This document shows, piece after piece, positions 34,619-44,686 of a stretch of DNA of 64,000 nucleotides. Under the pieces are notes generated by a model. It saw only the letters and a program-made list of their open reading frames with translations, searched no databases and was not told the origin of the DNA. How positions within the stretch are numbered: the stretch's first letter is position 1; each line of letters begins with the position of its first letter. The translations under genes were made by a program, and so were the position numbers. The stretch is from NCBI RefSeq assembly GCF_002163855.1, contig NZ_CP019332.1:2397145-2461144 (forward strand). Direction: 5' to 3'. This stretch comes from Winogradskyella sp. PC-19 (GTDB lineage: Bacteria > Bacteroidota > Bacteroidia > Flavobacteriales > Flavobacteriaceae).

Positions 34619-36754
34619 ATGCGAGGGAAATACAAATTTTTATTGTTAGCACTACTAATAGCATTTGCTTCATGTAGCTTTACAAGTAAAGTCGATGCAG
34701 GAGATGGAGATAAAGATAAGTTGTTAGTTAGGTTAATTACGTATTTATTAGATCAAGGGCATTTTGCACCTCAAGATATTAATGACGAGTTTTCAGTTCG
34801 TGTCTATGATGATTACATCAAGCAGTTAGACCCTTTTAAACGTTATTTCTATCAGTCGGATATCAAAGAGTTTGAGACTTACAAAATCGAATTAGATGAT
34901 CAGCTAAAAGCTTACGATTTGTCATTTTTTGACATGACTCACAAACGTTTAATCGAAAGAATTGAAGAGTCTAAAGAAACTTTCGGGAAGATTTTAAACA
35001 AGTCTTTTGATTATACTAAAGACGAGGAATTTGATTCTGATTATGATGAATTAGATTACGTAAAAAACAAGCGTGAAATGAAAGAGCGTTGGAGAAAACA
35101 ACTTAAGTTTTCTACGATTGCTAATTACGACGAAGCTATTGAGAACAATAACATAATGGCTGAAGAGGATGATAGTGTTGAATTGAAATCTGAAAAAGAA
35201 TTAGAAGCAGAAGCAAGAGAAACAACAAGAAAATCGCTAGAAGAGCTATACACATATATGGAAGAGCGCCAACGAAAAGATTGGTTTGGCGTTTATATAA
35301 ATGCTGTTGTCAGTGAGTTTGACCCACATACATTTTATTTTAATCCAGAAGATAAAGACCGTTTTGATAGAGATATGTCAGGTAAATACGAAGGTATTGG
35401 TGCGCGTTTACAGCGTAAATTAGATGTTATTTCTATTAGTGAGTTAATTAGTGGTGGTCCAGCTTGGAGACAAAATGAATTAGAACCAGGTGACCAGATT
35501 TTAAAAGTAACACAAGAAGATGAAGAAGAAGGTGTTAATATTATTGGTATGCGTCTCGAAGATGCAGTAAAATTTATTCTGGGAGAAAAAGGAACAACCG
35601 TTACATTAACAGTAAAAAAAGTTGACGGAACTGTACAAGATATTTCTATTGTTCGTGATGAGGTCGTATTGGAAGAAACTTATGCAAAGTCGTCGACGGT
35701 TATGAAAGACGGAAAAAAATACGGTCTTATTAATCTACCGAGTTTCTATGATAACTTTGACTCTTCTAATAGAATTAGTTGCTCTATCGATGTGAAACGG
35801 GAAATAGAAGCACTAAAGAAAGAAGGTATAGAAGGTGTTATTTTAGATCTAAGAGATAATCGCGGTGGTTCGTTAGGAGCTGTTGTAGATATGGCTGGAT
35901 TGTTTATTGAAGAAGGTCCAATTGTTCAGGTAAAAAGTACTGCAGAACCAAAAAGAATTTTAAAAGATACTGATAAGTCTATCGTCTGGGACGGACCTTT
36001 AGTGTTAATGGTAAATGAATTGTCAGCATCAGCTTCAGAGATTTTAGCAGCAGCTATGCAAGATTATAAACGTGCAGTTGTAATAGGAAGTGAGCAAACT
36101 TTTGGAAAAGGGACAGTTCAAAGAGTTGTAGACTTAAACAGAATGGTCCGTAATAATTCTAATGGAGATTTAGGGGCAATTAAGTTTACTACTGATAAGT
36201 ACTACAGAATTGATGGTGGCTCTACACAACTTAAAGGCGTAAAGAGCGATATCATTGTTCCGGATCGCTACAAATACATAGGAATAGGAGAACGTACACA
36301 AGACAATCCATTGTCATGGGATAAGATTGATTCTGCGGATTACAATCTATGGGAAAACTATTATGATTATGATGCGGCTATTTCTAAAAGTAAAAAACGT
36401 ATCGAAAATAACGAGCAATTAAAGTTAATTGATGAAAATGCAAAATGGATAAATGACATTAGAGAGAATGAAACATTTTCGTTGAATTATGAAGCTTATA
36501 AAAGACGTTTAGAACTTAATGAAGAGCAAGCTAAGCGTTTTGAAAAATTATCTGACTATAAAACTGACTTAACTTTTAACTCTTTACCTTATGAGTTAAA
36601 GTTGGTTGAAAAAGACTCAATCTTAAAGGAAAAACGCAAGCGTTGGCACGTAAGTTTAAGTAAAGATGTTTATGTAGAGGAAGCTTTAAATGTGCTTAAC
36701 GATTTAAAATTATCTTATGCTATAAAAAGTAATGTAGCAAAAATGAAGAACTAA
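34619..36754 (+). CDS. prc: Tail-specific periplasmic protease (Prc/Tsp, S41)
   Basis: A 711-aa S41 carboxy-terminal processing protease. A lipoprotein-like signal (FASCSF, Cys at about 19) is followed by the Prc N-terminal domain, a PDZ domain (about 240-340; S-G-G-P-A-W-R-Q-N-E-L-E-P-G-D), the peptidase core and a C-terminal DUF3340-type domain. The Ser of S-A-S-A-S-E-I and the Lys of F-G-K-G-T-V form the expected Ser-Lys dyad. It degrades or trims periplasmic proteins from their C-terminus. Confidence 0.95.
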   Translation: MRGKYKFLLLALLIAFASCSFTSKVDAGDGDKDKLLVRLITYLLDQGHFAPQDINDEFSVRVYDDYIKQLDPFKRYFYQSDIKEFETYKIELDDQLKAYDLSFFDMTHKRLIERIEESKETFGKILNKSFDYTKDEEFDSDYDELDYVKNKREMKERWRKQLKFSTIANYDEAIENNNIMAEEDDSVELKSEKELEAEARETTRKSLEELYTYMEERQRKDWFGVYINAVVSEFDPHTFYFNPEDKDRFDRDMSGKYEGIGARLQRKLDVISISELISGGPAWRQNELEPGDQILKVTQEDEEEGVNIIGMRLEDAVKFILGEKGTTVTLTVKKVDGTVQDISIVRDEVVLEETYAKSSTVMKDGKKYGLINLPSFYDNFDSSNRISCSIDVKREIEALKKEGIEGVILDLRDNRGGSLGAVVDMAGLFIEEGPIVQVKSTAEPKRILKDTDKSIVWDGPLVLMVNELSASASEILAAAMQDYKRAVVIGSEQTFGKGTVQRVVDLNRMVRNNSNGDLGAIKFTTDKYYRIDGGSTQLKGVKSDIIVPDRYKYIGIGERTQDNPLSWDKIDSADYNLWENYYDYDAAISKSKKRIENNEQLKLIDENAKWINDIRENETFSLNYEAYKRRLELNEEQAKRFEKLSDYKTDLTFNSLPYELKLVEKDSILKEKRKRWHVSLSKDVYVEEALNVLNDLKLSYAIKSNVAKMKN

Positions 36755-36768
36755 AAGTCTGACAATAC

Positions 36769-37863
36769 ATGTCAAAAACTAATAATTCATTATCACAGTT
36801 AGCGCTCCAAAAATTCAAAAAGAATATTTGGGGCGTTTTCAGTTTTTGGGTAATTGTTGCTATCGGTTTGATGTCTGTTTTTGCTTATGTTTTGGTGCCA
36901 GATAATTCAAAAAATGCAAATCAGATGCATTTGTCAATTCATTCAAAATCACCTGGTTTTAAAGTCGAAATGTTAGAAGTTCCTAGTGATATTAAAGATG
37001 AAACTTCATTTGTATCTAAACTATTCTTTGGAAAAAATAGTACTACAACAGAGATTCCTATTTCTGATTATAAGGTAGAAAAAGAAAAATTGATGTATAC
37101 CGAATACGCTTCTGATGGTTTGATAGGTCAGAAAAAAAGTTTACCCTTGACCATTTTCGCTGACAACAATTATATGAATTTTATAAAAGAAAGAACTTTT
37201 GTTTTTGGTACAGATAAGTATGGTCGAGATTACTTAAGTCGTATTTTAATTGGTGCACGTATTTCTTTTTTTATAGGTTTTGTGGCTGTTTTTATTTCTT
37301 TAATAATTGGCCTTTTTATGGGAAGTTTAGCAGGTTATTATGGCGGAAAAGTAGATGTATTTATTATGTGGGTTATTAATATCACATGGTCAATACCAAC
37401 ATTGCTTTTAGTCATAGCCATTACGCTGGCCTTGGGTAAAGGTTTTTGGCAAGTCTTTATTGCCGTAGGTTTAACGATGTGGGTCGAAGTTGCTAGAGTA
37501 GTGCGTGGTCAAATTATTGGTGCAAAACAGCTGCAATATGTTACTGCGGCAAGAGCTTTAGGTTTTACAGATTTTAGGATAATTACCAAACACATTTTAC
37601 CTAATATTATGGCGCCGCTTATCGTGATTTGTGCGGCTAATTTTGCAGCAGCTATATTAATAGAAAGTGGATTAAGCTTTTTGGGTATTGGTGCGCAACC
37701 ACCTATGGCTAGCTGGGGAGCTATGATAAAAGACCATTATAATTACATCATATTAGGTAAGCCTTATTTAGCTCTAATTCCTGGTATTTGTATTATGGTT
37801 TTGGTAATGGCTTTTATGTTAATTGGAAATGCATTACGTGATGCTTTAGATGTTAAGAGTTAA
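36769..37863 (+). CDS. ABC transporter permease (OppC/DppC type)
   Basis: A 364-aa inner membrane component of a peptide/nickel-type ABC importer. An N-terminal helix and a periplasmic region of about 100 residues precede the five-helix BPD_transp_1 domain. F-G-T-D-K-Y-G-R-D at about 144 is the OppC signature; the EAA loop includes A-A-R-A-L-G-F-T-D-F-R-I-I. No partner permease, ATPase or binding protein is adjacent. Its stop codon overlaps the engB stop on the opposite strand through a shared TTAA. Confidence 0.9.
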   Translation: MSKTNNSLSQLALQKFKKNIWGVFSFWVIVAIGLMSVFAYVLVPDNSKNANQMHLSIHSKSPGFKVEMLEVPSDIKDETSFVSKLFFGKNSTTTEIPISDYKVEKEKLMYTEYASDGLIGQKKSLPLTIFADNNYMNFIKERTFVFGTDKYGRDYLSRILIGARISFFIGFVAVFISLIIGLFMGSLAGYYGGKVDVFIMWVINITWSIPTLLLVIAITLALGKGFWQVFIAVGLTMWVEVARVVRGQIIGAKQLQYVTAARALGFTDFRIITKHILPNIMAPLIVICAANFAAAILIESGLSFLGIGAQPPMASWGAMIKDHYNYIILGKPYLALIPGICIMVLVMAFMLIGNALRDALDVKS

Positions 37864-38477
37864 TTTCCCTTTCTCAGCTGCTCAATCTCTTCATTAGTCT
37901 CACCAATAAATCCTAAAACATCTTCTTTACCAATAGTTTTGCTAGACGATGTTACAAAATGCGGTGGTAGTTCTTCCCAAAATTGCAATAGATTATTACA
38001 GTAATCTTCAACGTGTCTTTCTATGGTCTTTGGCTTTAGTTTGTCAGCTTTTGTAAAAATGATAGAAAAAGGTATTTCATGTTCACCTAAGTATTGCATA
38101 AACTCTAGGTCTATCGGTTGAGGTTTGTGTCTAATATCAATTAAAACAAAGGCAGAAACTAACTGGGTACGTTTTTCAAAATAATTAGTAATAAATTTTT
38201 GAAATGTCTTTTTTGATGACTTTGAAACTCTTGCATAGCCATAACCCGGCAAGTCAACCAAAAACCAATTTTTATTAATTAGAAAATGATTAATAAGCTG
38301 TGTTTTTCCTGGTCTTCCAGAAGTCTTTGCTAAGCTCTTGCGACTAGTCAACATGTTTATTAGCGAAGATTTTCCGACATTACTTCGACCAATAAATGCA
38401 TACTCAGGAAATGGTTGCGTAGGGCATTTTGAAACTTCTGAGTTACTTATAATAAATTCAGCTGATTTTATTTTCAT
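37860..38477 (-). CDS. engB: Ribosome biogenesis GTPase EngB (YihA/YsxC)
   Basis: A 205-aa TRAFAC-class GTPase needed for assembly of the large ribosomal subunit. G1 is G-R-S-N-V-G-K-S-S (about 30-38), G3 is D-L-P-G-Y-G-Y-A, G4 is T-K-A-D-K-L and G5 is T-S-S. The length matches the family. It converges with the ABC permease and overlaps it by four bases. Confidence 0.96.
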   Translation of the reverse strand: MKIKSAEFIISNSEVSKCPTQPFPEYAFIGRSNVGKSSLINMLTSRKSLAKTSGRPGKTQLINHFLINKNWFLVDLPGYGYARVSKSSKKTFQKFITNYFEKRTQLVSAFVLIDIRHKPQPIDLEFMQYLGEHEIPFSIIFTKADKLKPKTIERHVEDYCNNLLQFWEELPPHFVTSSSKTIGKEDVLGFIGETNEEIEQLRKGN

Positions 38478-38540
38478 AGCGCAAAGTTAAGCATCTTTAT
38501 ATAAAAGAACTTGTGTTGAAAATGTTGTAAGTGTTAGTTT

Positions 38541-39305
38541 TTAAAACCTTCTAGATTCTAACCAGCCAAATAGAATATCGTTAAACGCATTAGGATGTTC
38601 CATCATAGCAGCATGACCACATTTGTCAATCCAAAATAATTCTGAATCAGGTAATAATTCATGAAATTCATCTGCAACTTCTGGTGGTGTTACGGTATCA
38701 TTCTTTCCCCAAATGATGCAAGTAGGAGTTTTCATTTTTGGCAAATCCTTTGCCATATTGTGTCTAATGGCACTTTTTGCAATTGCTAAAGTTTTTATGA
38801 GTTTGTTTCTATCATTTACGGTTTCATAAACTTCGTCAACAATGTCTTTAGTTGCTACTTCAGGGTCGTAAAATACGTCTTGGGCTTTTTTCTTGATGAC
38901 TTCGTAATCACTACGTTTTGTGTAACCACTTCCCATAGCGCTTTCGTAAAGCCCAGAACTACCAGTGATTATGAGACCTTTTACTTTTTCAGGATATAGT
39001 TTTGTGTGATATAGTCCAATGTGTCCACCTAGTGAATTTCCTAGTAATAATACACTATCATAACCTTTGAAATCGATAAATTTCTTTAGGTAATTTGCAA
39101 AAGCTTTCACATTAGTTTTCAAAAGTGACATAGTGTAAAGCGGTAATTCTGGAATTACTACTTTATAACCTTTAGCACTGAAAAAATCAGTAACGCCATC
39201 AAAATTACTAAGTCCACCCATAAGTCCGTGAAGTACTATGATTGGTGTTCCTTCGCCTACTTCGATGTATTTAAAATCTCCTTCTTCCTTTAAAAGGTGT
39301 GCCAT
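38541..39305 (-). CDS. Alpha/beta-fold hydrolase
   Basis: A 254-aa cytoplasmic alpha/beta hydrolase. The oxyanion motif H-G-L-M-G-G is at about 26, the nucleophile elbow G-N-S-L-G-G at about 93, the acid in W-G-K-N-D-T-V and the His in C-G-H-A-A-M. A complete triad suggests an active esterase or C-C hydrolase; the substrate is unknown. It is divergent from the dcw cluster. Confidence 0.88.
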   Translation of the reverse strand: MAHLLKEEGDFKYIEVGEGTPIIVLHGLMGGLSNFDGVTDFFSAKGYKVVIPELPLYTMSLLKTNVKAFANYLKKFIDFKGYDSVLLLGNSLGGHIGLYHTKLYPEKVKGLIITGSSGLYESAMGSGYTKRSDYEVIKKKAQDVFYDPEVATKDIVDEVYETVNDRNKLIKTLAIAKSAIRHNMAKDLPKMKTPTCIIWGKNDTVTPPEVADEFHELLPDSELFWIDKCGHAAMMEHPNAFNDILFGWLESRRF

Positions 39306-39452
39306 GCAAATTAGTTAGTATAGTTTGAAACAAATATAGTTAAATACTTGGGATTATAACTTCTATATCTGCTCACATTTTATTCAAAATATCGACGCTT
39401 TATCGTTAAGTGTTAAGTATGTTTTTTGTCGAAAAAACAAAAACTTATTAAC

Positions 39453-39500
39453 AAATGTGGTAGAATGTGGTAAAATGTGGGTATTTTTTCGATATATTTG
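39453..39500 (+). promoter_or_regulatory. dcw promoter with three MraZ-type boxes
   Basis: Three copies of AATGTGG recur with an exact 10-bp period (39454, 39464, 39474), just before the -7 element TATATTTG at 39493-39500, which matches TAnnTTTG. MraZ is known to bind G-rich direct repeats with 10-bp spacing in its own promoter, so these boxes very likely mediate autorepression of the cluster. mraZ starts 40 bp after the -7 element. Confidence 0.72.
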
Positions 39501-39539
39501 ATTTGCAAATTGAATTGCAACCTTTTTTGACCCAATAGA

Positions 39540-40010
39540 TTGAACGCATTAATAGGAACATACGAAGTAAAAGCAGATGCCAAAGGAAGGCTTATGCTGC
39601 CAGCTGTTTTAAAGAAACAGTTGGCTCCTGTGATGCAATCTGGTTTTGTGTTAAAAAGAGCTGTTTTTCAGCCATGTCTAGAGTTGTATCCAATGCCAGA
39701 ATGGGAAAAGTTGATGCAAAAAGTAAATAAGCTCAATCGTTTTAATAAAAAGAATGATGCTTTTATTCGTCGCTTTACAGCTGGTGTCAAAGTTGTAGAG
39801 GTTGATGCTACTGGTCGATTATTGATTCCAAAAGATTTACTAGCGTTTTCTGGTATAACCAAACAAACTGTTTTGGCTTCGGCAGTTAACATTGTTGAAA
39901 TATGGGATAAGGATAAGTATGAAAAAGCTATTGATGACGCAGCGCTTGATTTTGCAGATTTAGCTGAAGAGGTTATGGGACAAGATGATAGTGAACATGG
40001 AGTATCATAA
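39540..40010 (+). CDS. mraZ: Transcriptional regulator MraZ
   Basis: A 156-aa DNA-binding protein with two SpoVT/AbrB-type domains: the first includes D-A-K-G-R-L-M-L-P-A (about 13-22) and the second D-A-T-G-R-L-L-I-P. It forms ring-shaped oligomers that bind direct repeats upstream of the dcw genes. The start is TTG; no suitable ATG exists. It overlaps the start of rsmH. Three 10-bp-spaced boxes in its promoter indicate autoregulation. Confidence 0.95.
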   Translation: MNALIGTYEVKADAKGRLMLPAVLKKQLAPVMQSGFVLKRAVFQPCLELYPMPEWEKLMQKVNKLNRFNKKNDAFIRRFTAGVKVVEVDATGRLLIPKDLLAFSGITKQTVLASAVNIVEIWDKDKYEKAIDDAALDFADLAEEVMGQDDSEHGVS

Positions 40011-40893
40011 TGCAGTTTTACTAAAAGAAACAGTCGATGGTCTTAATATAAAGCCAGATGGTGTTTATGTTGATGTCACTTTTGGTGGTGGTGGCCATAG
40101 TCTAGAGATTTTAAAAAGGCTTGGGCCAAATGGAAGACTTTACGCTTTTGATCAAGATGCAGATGCATTAGGTAATGCTATTGATGACGATAGATTTACA
40201 CTTATAAACGAAAATTTTAGATATGTAAAGCGTTTTTTGAAATTTCATGGCGTAAAAGAAGTTGATGGAATCCTTGCTGATTTCGGGGTCTCTTCTCATC
40301 AGTTTGATGTTGCGGAACGAGGGTTTTCTACAAGGTTCGAAGCAGATTTGGATATGCGGATGAATCAGGATAGCGCACTTTCAGCTTTCGATGTCGTAAA
40401 TACTTATGAAGAAGAAGATTTGAAACAAGTATTGCTTCAATATGGTGAGTTAAGGCAAGCGCCAGCAATGGCAAGAGTGATAGTTGAAGAAAGAAAAAAT
40501 CATGAAATAAAAACAAGCGAACAGCTTAAGAGAGTTTTAAAACGCTTTCTAAATCATAGAAAAGAAAATAAAGTATTAGCTCAGATTTATCAGGCTATAC
40601 GAATAGAGGTAAACCAAGAGATTGAGGTTTTAAAAGAATTGTTGCAGCAAACGCCAGAGATATTAAAAGTTAATGGTCGGTTAAGTTTTATCTCTTACCA
40701 TTCTCTAGAAGATAGATTGGTAAAACGCTATATAAGAAACGGTTTGTTTGAAGGTGAACCAGAGCGAGATATGTTTGGCAATTTCGAAGTGCCACTAAAA
40801 AAAGTAGGAGGACTGATAGTTCCTTCAAAAGAGGAAATTAAAATTAATAACAGAGCACGAAGTGCAAAACTAAGGATAGCAGAGAAATTGTGA
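39997..40893 (+). CDS. rsmH: 16S rRNA (cytosine(1402)-N(4))-methyltransferase
   Basis: A 298-aa SAM-dependent methyltransferase that modifies C1402 in the ribosomal decoding centre. The SAM-binding motif V-D-V-T-F-G-G-G-G-H-S, the A-D-F-G-V-S-S-H-Q-F-D segment and the C-terminal S-Y-H-S-L-E-D-R-L-V-K are conserved. ATG 39997 gives the standard MEYHNAVLLKE start; ATG 39985 is also possible. It overlaps mraZ and ftsL. Confidence 0.95.
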   Translation: MEYHNAVLLKETVDGLNIKPDGVYVDVTFGGGGHSLEILKRLGPNGRLYAFDQDADALGNAIDDDRFTLINENFRYVKRFLKFHGVKEVDGILADFGVSSHQFDVAERGFSTRFEADLDMRMNQDSALSAFDVVNTYEEEDLKQVLLQYGELRQAPAMARVIVEERKNHEIKTSEQLKRVLKRFLNHRKENKVLAQIYQAIRIEVNQEIEVLKELLQQTPEILKVNGRLSFISYHSLEDRLVKRYIRNGLFEGEPERDMFGNFEVPLKKVGGLIVPSKEEIKINNRARSAKLRIAEKL

Positions 40894-41207
40894 AAAAAAG
40901 TATCTACGGCATATTAAGAGGTACATTTCTAATCAGTGATGATTCGTTCAAAAATTGGCGGGTCATTCTTTTTATTTCTGGACTAGCCATAATTATGATT
41001 GCAAGTGCTCATAGTGCAGACAAAAAAGTATTTGAAATATCAAGGTTAAGTGACGAGGTTAAGGATTTACGCTCGGCTTTTGTTGATGGTCGCTCAAAAC
41101 TGATGAGATTAAAAATGGAATCTACCATTATAAAAAAAGTAGAAGAAAAAGGGTTGGAAACTTCAAAAGTTCCGCCTAGAAAAATAAAAATTATAGCACA
41201 AGATTAA
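40890..41207 (+). CDS. ftsL: FtsL-like division protein
   Basis: A 105-aa bitopic membrane protein with one helix at about residues 26-43 followed by a short heptad-rich periplasmic coil, the FtsL layout; it connects FtsQ-type proteins with the FtsWI synthase. The start is GTG overlapping the rsmH stop (GTGA). Sequence is poorly conserved, so position between rsmH and ftsI carries most of the call. Confidence 0.88.
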   Translation: MKKSIYGILRGTFLISDDSFKNWRVILFISGLAIIMIASAHSADKKVFEISRLSDEVKDLRSAFVDGRSKLMRLKMESTIIKKVEEKGLETSKVPPRKIKIIAQD

Positions 41208-41209
41208 CA

Positions 41210-43222
41210 TTGGCAACAACAGAAACTAACATATTAAACAGATTGTACTTCGTAGCAGGCTGTATGTTTGTCTTTGCACTTGCCGTTGTTTTTAAGTTGT
41301 GTACAATTCAGTTTGTCGACGGTGATAAATATCGTGCGATGGCGCAAAAACGTTCTGTTAGAGCATTTGATATTCCTGCGAATCGTGGTAATGTGTATTC
41401 TGCTGATGGTAGCTTGCTTGCGACATCTATTCCAAAATATAATATTGGTATAGATGCTGTAACGTCTTCAAATAAAAATTTCAATAAATACATAAAACCA
41501 CTTTGTGATTCATTGTCAGTTTTTACAGGAAAGTCTTCTGGTAGTATTGAGAAAAAAATAACAAAAGCAAGAAACACAAAGGATCAGTATTTGTTATTGC
41601 TTAAAAATCTATCCTATTCGGAGTTTGTAAGAGTTCGGGATTTTCCGCTTTTTAAATTAGGATCTATACGTGGAGGTTTTGTGTATGATCAAACAACAAA
41701 ACGTGAACATCCTTTAGGAGGCATTGCTGAGCGTTCGATTGGATACGAACGGAAAGACGAAAACAACTATTACACACGTGTTGGTATAGATGGTGCTTTT
41801 GGTAAGGATTATTTACGAGGTAAAAATGGTAGACGTCTTAAGCAAAAAATTGGAAAAGGTGAATGGAAACCTATTAGGGATGTCAATGAAGTAGAGCCAC
41901 AGAATGGCTATGATATTTACACAACCATTGATGTAAATGTTCAAGATATAGCACACCACTCTTTGTTAGGTCAGCTGGAAAAGTATGAGGCTGAGCATGG
42001 CTGCGTAGTAGTAATGGATGTGAAAACAGGCGAAATAAAAGCTATTTCTAATTTGGGTCGTAACCGTGAAGGTAAATATTACGAGCGTCTTAATTATGCC
42101 GTAGGCGAAAGTCATGAGCCAGGTTCTACTTTTAAAGTTATGGTAATGATGGCAGCCTTAGAGGATAAGGTAATTGATACTTCTACTGTAGTTGATACTA
42201 AAAACGGACGTAAAAGATTTTATGGACGTGATATAAATGATTCTGGAGCTGGTCATGGAAAAATTTCTGCGGCAAAAGCTCTAGAAGTTTCTTCGAATAT
42301 AGGTCTGGCTACTATTATTGATGATAATTATAAAGACAAACCTCTTAAGTTTTTAAATAGACTTTATTCGTGGAGATTAAATGACACATTAGGTGTTTCG
42401 ATTATTGGAGAAGGTATTCCTGATATACCTAAACCAGGTGATGAGATCTGGAGTAAAAATGCATTGCCCTCTATAGCTTATGGTTACAATATGAAATTGA
42501 CACCTTTGCAAACATTAGCTTTTTATAATGCTATAGCTAATGATGGTCAGTTGATTAAGCCAAGGTTCTTAAGAGCAGTTAAAGAGTTTGATAGAGATAT
42601 AGAAGTTTTTGAGAAGGAAGTATTGGTAGATAAAATTTGCTCCGACCAAACACTTTTCAAAATAAAAGACATTCTAAAAAATATAGTAGTAAGAGGAACA
42701 GGAAAGAAGCTGTATTCTGAAACATTTTCAATGGCAGGAAAAACTGGCACAGCCCGAACTGACTATGGAGATTACGATGCGTGGTTAAAAGACCGAAAAT
42801 ATGTGTCATCATTTGCAGGATATTTTCCGGCGGAAAATCCTAAGTATTCATGTATAGTGGTTATACATAAACCAAGCACTAAAGTTGGTTTTTATGGCGC
42901 CGATGTCTCTGGGCCAGTTTTCAAACGAATCGCACAAAAAATATATACCGACACACCTTTAATTGATGAGATGCAGTCTGTCGAATTTAATAATCCTCAG
43001 GTTGTTCAAGATTTTGAGAAATTCAACTCAATTTCAAATAAATACAAAACCATTATGCCAAATTTAGTAGGTCTTCCTGCTATGGATGCTGTTGCGTTTT
43101 TGGAGAATATGGAAGTAAAAGTAAAAGTAAAAGTAAACGGAAGTGGAGTCGTTACATCACAATCTATTTCAAAAGATATAAAGCTTAAGTTTAATCAAAC
43201 CATTGTTTTAGAAGCATCTTGA
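41210..43222 (+). CDS. ftsI: Division-specific penicillin-binding protein with PASTA domain
   Basis: A 670-aa class B penicillin-binding protein: one membrane helix (about 13-30), dimerisation domain (R-A-F-D-I-P-A-N-R-G at about 50), transpeptidase domain with Ser306 in S-T-F-K, S-S-N, and K511-T-G, and one C-terminal PASTA domain (about 615-670). It cross-links septal peptidoglycan with FtsW. The start is TTG two bases after ftsL. A GTAAAA tandem repeat encodes a V-K run inside the PASTA domain. Confidence 0.95.
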   Translation: MATTETNILNRLYFVAGCMFVFALAVVFKLCTIQFVDGDKYRAMAQKRSVRAFDIPANRGNVYSADGSLLATSIPKYNIGIDAVTSSNKNFNKYIKPLCDSLSVFTGKSSGSIEKKITKARNTKDQYLLLLKNLSYSEFVRVRDFPLFKLGSIRGGFVYDQTTKREHPLGGIAERSIGYERKDENNYYTRVGIDGAFGKDYLRGKNGRRLKQKIGKGEWKPIRDVNEVEPQNGYDIYTTIDVNVQDIAHHSLLGQLEKYEAEHGCVVVMDVKTGEIKAISNLGRNREGKYYERLNYAVGESHEPGSTFKVMVMMAALEDKVIDTSTVVDTKNGRKRFYGRDINDSGAGHGKISAAKALEVSSNIGLATIIDDNYKDKPLKFLNRLYSWRLNDTLGVSIIGEGIPDIPKPGDEIWSKNALPSIAYGYNMKLTPLQTLAFYNAIANDGQLIKPRFLRAVKEFDRDIEVFEKEVLVDKICSDQTLFKIKDILKNIVVRGTGKKLYSETFSMAGKTGTARTDYGDYDAWLKDRKYVSSFAGYFPAENPKYSCIVVIHKPSTKVGFYGADVSGPVFKRIAQKIYTDTPLIDEMQSVEFNNPQVVQDFEKFNSISNKYKTIMPNLVGLPAMDAVAFLENMEVKVKVKVNGSGVVTSQSISKDIKLKFNQTIVLEAS

Positions 43223-44682
43223 AACCTTTAAAAGACATATTGTATAAGGTTACTATTAACGCAGTTGTGGGTAGCACTAGCATTGCTATAAATAAAATTG
43301 AATTCGATTCACGAAAGATAGAATCTAATGATGTTTTTGTAGCGATTGTTGGTGCTATTTCTGATGGACACGATTATATCAACAAGGCTATTAGTGATGG
43401 TGCTAAAGCAATTGTATGTCAGATGTTACCAGAAGATTTGGTGGCTGATATTACATACATAGAAGTCGAAAATTCTAATAAAGCTTTAGCCTTTATGGCA
43501 GCCAATTATTACGAAAATCCTTCAGAAAATTTAAAGTTAGTCGGTACAACAGGAACTAACGGAAAAACTACTGTTAGTTCTCTATTATACCAGTTATTTA
43601 AAAAAGCAGGTTATAAAGTTGGGTTGTTATCTACGGTAAAAATTATGGTAGATAATACAGAGTATAAGGCGACACATACCACGCCAGATTCTTTAACTAT
43701 AAACAAGTACTTACAGTTAATGAGCGAAGATGGTGTAGAATTCTGCTTTATGGAAGTGAGTTCTCATGGTATTCATCAAAGTAGAACTGAAGGGTTGTAT
43801 TTTACTGGCGGAATTTTCACAAACTTATCTCACGACCATTTAGATTACCATAATTCATTTGCGGAATATAGAGATGTGAAGAAAGCGTTTTTTGATGCTT
43901 TGCCAAAAACGGCATTTTGCTTGGTGAATACTGATGATAAAAACAGTCTGGTAATGATCCAAAACACCAATGCAAAAAAATATACTTACGCTTTAAAAAC
44001 GTATGCAGATTACAAGGCTCAAATCTTAGAAAATCAATTTGGAGGATTGCTTTTAAAGTTGAATGATAATGAGGTTTGGACAAAACTAATTGGAAATTTT
44101 AACGCCTATAATTTGTTGGCAATTTATGCCACTTCAGAATTGTTGGGGTTAGATAATGAAGAAAGTTTAAGATACATAAGTGAGTTAGAAAGTGTAAGCG
44201 GACGTTTCGAATATTTTGTGTCCGAAGAGAAAATTACAGCTATTGTTGATTATGCGCATACACCAGATGCACTAAAAAACGTGCTAGAAACTATCAATGC
44301 GATACGGACTAAAAACGAAGAATTGATTACAGTCGTGGGTTGTGGTGGTGATAGAGATGCCGAAAAAAGACCTAAAATGGGACATATAGCTTCAGCTTTA
44401 AGCACAAAGGTCATTTTTACAAGTGATAACCCTAGAACGGAAAATCCTCAAACAATTATAGAAAATATTGAAGCTGGTGTAGAACCTCAGAATTTTAAAA
44501 AAGTAGTTTCAATTTTAGATAGAAAACAGGCTATAAAGACGGCGTGTCAAATGGCGCAACCCAATGATATTATTCTTATTGCTGGTAAGGGTCACGAAAC
44601 CTATCAAGAGATAAATGGTAAAAGATCAGATTTTGATGATTATAAAGTCGTAGCGAAATTATTAAGGCAATTGCAAAAGTAA
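43219..44682 (+). CDS. murE: UDP-MurNAc-tripeptide synthetase
   Basis: A 487-aa Mur ligase adding the third residue, in this group meso-diaminopimelate, to UDP-MurNAc-L-Ala-D-Glu. The P-loop [10 protein letters not shown] is at about 110, and the C-terminal D-N-P-R-x-E motif (S-D-N-P-R-T-E at about 400) supports diaminopimelate specificity. The TTG start overlaps the ftsI stop. Confidence 0.96.
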   Translation: MKPLKDILYKVTINAVVGSTSIAINKIEFDSRKIESNDVFVAIVGAISDGHDYINKAISDGAKAIVCQMLPEDLVADITYIEVENSNKALAFMAANYYENPSENLKLVGTTGTNGKTTVSSLLYQLFKKAGYKVGLLSTVKIMVDNTEYKATHTTPDSLTINKYLQLMSEDGVEFCFMEVSSHGIHQSRTEGLYFTGGIFTNLSHDHLDYHNSFAEYRDVKKAFFDALPKTAFCLVNTDDKNSLVMIQNTNAKKYTYALKTYADYKAQILENQFGGLLLKLNDNEVWTKLIGNFNAYNLLAIYATSELLGLDNEESLRYISELESVSGRFEYFVSEEKITAIVDYAHTPDALKNVLETINAIRTKNEELITVVGCGGDRDAEKRPKMGHIASALSTKVIFTSDNPRTENPQTIIENIEAGVEPQNFKKVVSILDRKQAIKTACQMAQPNDIILIAGKGHETYQEINGKRSDFDDYKVVAKLLRQLQK

Positions 44683-44686
44683 AACT

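Noticed and set aside
37860-37863. Overlapping stop codons of the ABC permease and engB as a frameshift or annotation error
   Set aside because: TTAA gives TAA on both strands, and both proteins have complete C-termini, so this is a simple convergent overlap.
39404-39412. GTTAAGTGT upstream of mraZ as a LytTR site
   Set aside because: It matches part of the reverse complement of the repeat unit, but there is no second unit at a 21-bp distance.
43113-43137. GTAAAA tandem repeat in ftsI as a phase-variable tract
   Set aside because: The unit is six bases, so length changes would keep the frame; with four copies it is more likely simple coding of a Val-Lys run.
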